From JAICIG01 sp035532215 (lineage in GTDB: Bacteria; Planctomycetota; Planctomycetia; Pirellulales; JAICIG01): DNA of 18,570 nt. Positions within the stretch are counted from its first letter, which is position 1. Every line of letters begins with the position of its first letter. Where the stretch lies: the NCBI GenBank assembly GCA_035532215.1, contig DATKRK010000373.1, forward strand, positions 1 to 18,570, given 5' to 3'. Below, one piece after another: positions 15,670 to 18,570 of the stretch. The notes beneath the pieces are model-generated. The model worked only from the letters and a program-made list of their open reading frames with translations. It did no database searches and was not told the DNA's origin. Position numbers and translations under genes: made by a program.

Positions 15670-16788
15670 TCAAGTCGGACAAAACATTGCGGCTTGCAGC
15701 AACCGGCCAGATTCGTCCGTTTCGGCGGCCAGCGGCGGCGTTTTACCCTGTCGCGGCGTTTTACTCTGTCGCGGCGTGCCGCGAAAGAACAATCCGGCGG
15801 CCGTGGCGAACCGCAGCGCCGCTTCGCTGTCGCCTGCACCACGGTTCATCTTATCGAGTAGCTGCTCGGCAAGCGAGCGCCCTTCAGGCCAACGCACTTC
15901 GAAAATCGTATGCGTCTCGGCCAACAGTTCGTAAGCTCGACCGCGAGCCAACCCCAACTGGCGGGCCGCGTAACCCAGGCCGCGGCGATTTGGGCTGAGC
16001 CGATCTCGCAGCAAGTCGACGTGCGTCTCTCCGCCGTCGACGCCGAGTTGTTCGAGCAAAGGGGCGACGAAGAAGGCGTCGATTTCTTCCACGCCCGGCG
16101 GTGTATCCTGTTCCAGGCGAAATAAGAGCCAGCGCTGGAGCCGGGTGGCAAAACGAGGCGACAGATGCACGCTCAGGTGCGGCTGCTCGTCGACGCGAAG
16201 CAGCAATTGGTGCAGTCGGGCGCAGATCTCCAAGATGGCCGCGACTCGCTTCTCGCCATGGCTCTTGCGTTCTCGGATCTCGGCTAGGCTCAGTTCTAAA
16301 TAAGCGTTGAAGCGAGTGCTCCACAGCGTGCGAGGCAGCCGGCGCAGGCTTTCGGCAAAACGCCCCAACGGCTCGCGGCCCAAGCCGTGCTGGCGAATCG
16401 TGGCGCGGCATTGCTCCCAGGCGGCTTCGGAGATCTGCTCGGCCACAGTCGCCGCCTGCGGGGCGACCGTCGTAGCGTCGGCGCACGCCGCAGACGCTGT
16501 GTTTGGCCCCAACTCAACCGCGCGCCCGAGCAAATTGATAAGAATTCCCAGCTTCTTGGGACCGATGCCAGGCACGGCCTGCAACTGGTCCAAAGGAGTG
16601 TTGATGAGTTCTCGGATCGAGCGCCGGATCAAGGCCAGCGGCAGATGGCGGTCGCTAGACACGGCATAAAACGCCAACGCCCGATCCAAGCAATCCGCGA
16701 ATCGCGGTTCCAGCAATTGTTTCCGCACGCTCTCAAAGCGAAGCGTGAGTTGGAAATCGGTGACCACGGACCTCGAAGTCTTGTTCAT
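15670..16788 (-). CDS. Helix-hairpin-helix / helix-turn-helix protein, putative DNA-binding regulator
   Basis: A 372-residue protein. Residues 66-87 form a helix-hairpin-helix (LDQLQAVPGIGPKKLGILINLL, with VPGIGPKKL at 72-80), a non-specific DNA-binding element also used in RNA polymerase alpha C-terminal and DNA-repair proteins. Residues about 271-292 (LGYAARQLGLARGRAYELLAE) resemble a helix-turn-helix like sigma region 4, followed by FEVRWPEGR. I associate this combination with a planctomycete-type family of uncharacterised proteins. The C-terminus contains a short TPRQ(S/G)K tandem repeat (338-349) and a weakly conserved-looking tail. The start at 16788 has a purine-rich GGAGAAGG about 11 bases upstream. 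It precedes the M56 peptidase gene in the same orientation, so it could be the regulator that the peptidase acts on, but nothing in the sequence proves this. Confidence 0.7.
   Translation of the reverse strand: MNKTSRSVVTDFQLTLRFESVRKQLLEPRFADCLDRALAFYAVSSDRHLPLALIRRSIRELINTPLDQLQAVPGIGPKKLGILINLLGRAVELGPNTASAACADATTVAPQAATVAEQISEAAWEQCRATIRQHGLGREPLGRFAESLRRLPRTLWSTRFNAYLELSLAEIRERKSHGEKRVAAILEICARLHQLLLRVDEQPHLSVHLSPRFATRLQRWLLFRLEQDTPPGVEEIDAFFVAPLLEQLGVDGGETHVDLLRDRLSPNRRGLGYAARQLGLARGRAYELLAETHTIFEVRWPEGRSLAEQLLDKMNRGAGDSEAALRFATAAGLFFRGTPRQSKTPRQGKTPPLAAETDESGRLLQAAMFCPT
15737..15772. repeat. 18-bp tandem duplication inside the HhH/HTH gene
   Basis: The unit GGCGTTTTACCCTGTCGC (15737-15754) is repeated with one change at 15755-15772. 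On the minus strand it encodes TPRQGK and TPRQSK near the C-terminus. The unit length of 6 codons preserves the frame. Confidence 0.9.
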
Positions 16789-16859
16789 CCCGCGCGCATC
16801 CTTCTCCGCCCCGTCCCGGATGTCGGTTCGGCTTGAAGCGGAACCAACGCAACGCCGTC

Positions 16860-16882
16860 CACCTAACAGAATAACTTAGGTG
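16860..16882. promoter_or_regulatory. Palindromic operator candidate upstream of the HhH/HTH gene
   Basis: CACCTAA (16860-16866) and TTAGGTG (16876-16882) form a perfect 7-bp inverted repeat with a 9-base centre, 72 bases before the start of the HhH/HTH gene and downstream of lpdA. Two-turn symmetry without a T-tract suits a dimeric repressor site. A related half-site (CACCTA) recurs at 16919-16924. Confidence 0.45.
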
Positions 16883-16937
16883 AGTTTAGCAACCCCCCGA
16901 AGGCCGGTCAAGCATTTTCACCTATCAAAGTAGGCGA

Positions 16938-18335
16938 TTAGCTGTTGAGCGTGCGGCCGGCGACGGCCAAGGCCGATTCTTTGAGGGCTTCGGCCAGTGT
17001 CGGATGAGCGTGGCAAGTCCGCGCCACGTCTTCGCTGCTGGTGCCAAAGGAGATGGCCGTCGCGGCCTCGGCGATCAACTCGCCCGCGTGCAGGCCGAGG
17101 ATGTGAACGCCCAGGATGCGGTCGGTTTCGGCGTCGGCCAGCATTTTGACCTGGCCTTCAGAGTGCCCGGCGGCGCGAGCCCGACTGTTGGCGCGAAAGT
17201 GGAACACGCCTTTGCGGTACTTGACGCCTTGCTGCTGCAACTGCTCTTCGCTGCGACCGACCGAGGCGATTTCCGGCTGCGTGTAGACGACATTGGGGAT
17301 GCAATCGTAGTTGACATGGCCATAGCCGGTCACGATCCGCTCGACGCAGGCAACGCCTTCTTCTTCAGCCTTATGGGCCAGCATCGGTCCGGGGATCACG
17401 TCGCCGATGGCAAAGACGCCCGGCGCGGCGGTTTCGAAATGATCGTTGACCTCGATCCGTCCGCGATCGTCGGGCTTCAGGCCGATCGCATCCAGGCCGA
17501 GTCCCTCGGTGTTGGGCGCGCGGCCGACGGCGACCAGCACTCGGTCGGCTTCGACGGGCGGCGCGCCGGCGCATTCGACGAAGCACCGTTCGTCCTCGAC
17601 GCGGGCCCCCACGACTCGCGTGCCGAGCCGGAACTCGAGCCCTTGTCGGGCGAGAATCTTCTGGGCCTCGGCGGCGATGCCCGCGTCCAGCTCCGGCAGA
17701 ATCCGGTCGAAATACTCCAGCACCGTGACCTTGGCGCCCAACCGCCGCCACACCGATCCGAGTTCCAGGCCGATCGCGCCGGCGCCGATCACCACCAGCC
17801 GCTCGGGCACGGCGTCGTACGACAAGGCCTCGGTGCTCGTGCCGATCTGCCGGCCGTCGAACTCCACGCCCGGCAAGTCGCGCGAACGGCTGCCGGTGGC
17901 AATCAGAATCCGCTCGGCCGAGAGTTCCGTTTCGCCGCGGGCGAACTTCAGGCTCAAGCGGCCCGGGCCGACGAACCGCGCGTGCCCTTCGAAACGCGCG
18001 ATCTTGTGCTTTTTGAACAATTCGCCGATCCCGCGCGCGAGCCCCTCGACGATCTTTTCTTTGCGCGCCAGCATCGTCGCCAAATCCAGTTCGATTTGGC
18101 CCAGCCGCACGCCGTGCGCCGCAAAACTCTGCTTCGCTTCCCAAAACAACTCGCTCGATTCCAACAGCGCCTTGCTCGGGATGCAGCCGATCCGCAAGCA
18201 CGTGCCGCCCAGGGCGGGCTCTTTTTCGATGCAGCCGACCGTGAGGCCAAGTTGCGCCGCGCGGATGGCGGCCGTATAGCCGCCGGGTCCGGCGCCGATC
18301 ACGATCAAGTCGAAACGGTTCGTTGCGTCTGTCAC
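16938..18335 (-). CDS. lpdA: Dihydrolipoyl dehydrogenase (E3)
   Basis: A 465-residue flavoprotein disulfide reductase that reoxidises dihydrolipoamide in pyruvate/2-oxoglutarate dehydrogenase and glycine cleavage complexes, passing electrons through FAD to NAD+. Visible: FAD-binding GAGPGG (14-19), the redox disulfide C46/C51 in GGTCLRIGCIPSKALL, the NAD-binding glycine motif in VVIGAGAIGLELG, the second FAD motif (GVFAIGDV), and the active-site dyad H444-E449 in HAHPTLAEALKE. Length is typical. The start is GTG at 18335, nine residues before FDLIVIGAGP. Upstream bases on the coding strand are pyrimidine-rich (CTTCCTCCCC), so there is no Shine-Dalgarno and the exact start is less sure. No E1 or E2 gene is in the window; downstream on the same strand is the HhH/HTH gene, 149 bases away. 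Confidence 0.96.
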   Translation of the reverse strand: MTDATNRFDLIVIGAGPGGYTAAIRAAQLGLTVGCIEKEPALGGTCLRIGCIPSKALLESSELFWEAKQSFAAHGVRLGQIELDLATMLARKEKIVEGLARGIGELFKKHKIARFEGHARFVGPGRLSLKFARGETELSAERILIATGSRSRDLPGVEFDGRQIGTSTEALSYDAVPERLVVIGAGAIGLELGSVWRRLGAKVTVLEYFDRILPELDAGIAAEAQKILARQGLEFRLGTRVVGARVEDERCFVECAGAPPVEADRVLVAVGRAPNTEGLGLDAIGLKPDDRGRIEVNDHFETAAPGVFAIGDVIPGPMLAHKAEEEGVACVERIVTGYGHVNYDCIPNVVYTQPEIASVGRSEEQLQQQGVKYRKGVFHFRANSRARAAGHSEGQVKMLADAETDRILGVHILGLHAGELIAEAATAISFGTSSEDVARTCHAHPTLAEALKESALAVAGRTLNS

Positions 18336-18466
18336 GGGGAGGAAGGAATCGGAAGTAGGGAGCCGAAGCGTAAAAAGCTGGCTCTTTCGCAGAATCTATC
18401 GGTGGCTTTGGCGCTGATTTGCGGGGCCGCGGTTGCGTTTTCCAGTTGGCTATAGAGCAATAGAAG

Positions 18467-18545
18467 CGGGGACGCCTCGAGTCGGTTATAGGGTTGGGTG
18501 TCGTATTAACCCCATCCTTTTCCGAATTGCAGAAGGTCGTCCCCG
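18467..18545. repeat. Inverted repeat CGGGGACG ... CGTCCCCG, possible small mobile or dispersed element
   Basis: Perfect 8-bp arms at 18467-18474 and 18538-18545 bound a 79-base segment with a smaller internal GGGTT/AACCC pairing (18491-18511). It lies in the non-coding region upstream of lpdA. Short segments bounded by GGGGACG-type arms resemble MITE or REP-like dispersed repeats. No transposase is visible before the window ends. Confidence 0.5.
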
Positions 18546-18570
18546 TGAACAAGAGCAAAGCGTATCGCGC

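Noticed and set aside
15554..15682. N-terminal extension of the M56 peptidase from a TTG start
   Set aside because: The extra 43 residues are translated tandem repeats, and the ATG at 15553 starts directly before the first membrane helix.
15594..15772. CRISPR-like array
   Set aside because: The 18-bp units are directly adjacent with no spacers, and there are no cas genes.
17004..18455. 483-codon plus-strand frame over lpdA
   Set aside because: Shadow of lpdA, whose FAD, NAD and redox-disulfide motifs are all intact.
18546..18570. Start of a plus-strand gene (GTG, MNKSKAYR...)
   Set aside because: Only eight codons are visible, overlapping an inverted repeat arm and without a ribosome-binding site; it cannot be supported.

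Overview
The window reads as chromosomal DNA of a GC-rich planctomycete, probably a Pirellulales-type lineage. This is inferred from several traits together: a large secreted protein with two PPC domains, an M56 membrane peptidase with a carboxypeptidase-regulatory-like tail, a helix-hairpin-helix/HTH protein of a type I associate with planctomycetes, a ThiD2-ThiE fusion, and palindromic repeat families scattered between and even inside genes. No rRNA, tRNA or CRISPR array was seen.

Layout. Positions 1-348 hold the C-terminal part of a thioredoxin-fold protein. It converges on a minus-strand gene (345-1997) whose single reading frame joins a Clp N-terminal double repeat, a ThiD2 domain and a ThiE (thiamine-phosphate synthase) domain; both inter-domain junctions contain palindromic or tandem repeat DNA translated in frame. 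A repeat-rich intergenic region (about 2000-2266) carries inverted repeats, a good promoter and a terminator-like hairpin. It leads into a two-gene plus-strand operon: a small membrane TPR-like protein (2267-2869) and ClpC (2892-5444), closed by a strong intrinsic terminator (5474-5507). A small uncharacterised gene (5534-5920) and a 28-codon gene remnant (5965-6051) follow. A ClsB-like phospholipase D/cardiolipin synthase (6096-7313, minus) is transcribed divergently from a 594-residue exported protein of unknown function (7574-9358, plus).

From 9567 to the right end every gene lies on the minus strand. In transcription order they are dihydrolipoyl dehydrogenase (18335-16938), the helix-hairpin-helix/HTH protein (16788-15670), the M56 peptidase (15553-13730), the PPC-domain exported protein (13554-11089), and a compositionally distinct two-gene cassette (11005-9567). 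The cassette comprises a DUF6932-like minimal nucleotidyltransferase and an uncharacterised 315-residue partner, joined by a 4-base ATGA overlap and preceded by a promoter that predicts a leaderless mRNA.

Most likely new biology: (1) the nucleotidyltransferase plus partner cassette, which has the form of a toxin-antitoxin or defence module; (2) the Clp_N-ThiD2-ThiE composite gene, with repeat elements serving as linkers, lying divergent to the clpC operon; (3) the membrane TPR protein apparently co-transcribed with clpC, a candidate ClpC partner. All functional statements are homology judgements made by eye from translated sequence; no database search was run.
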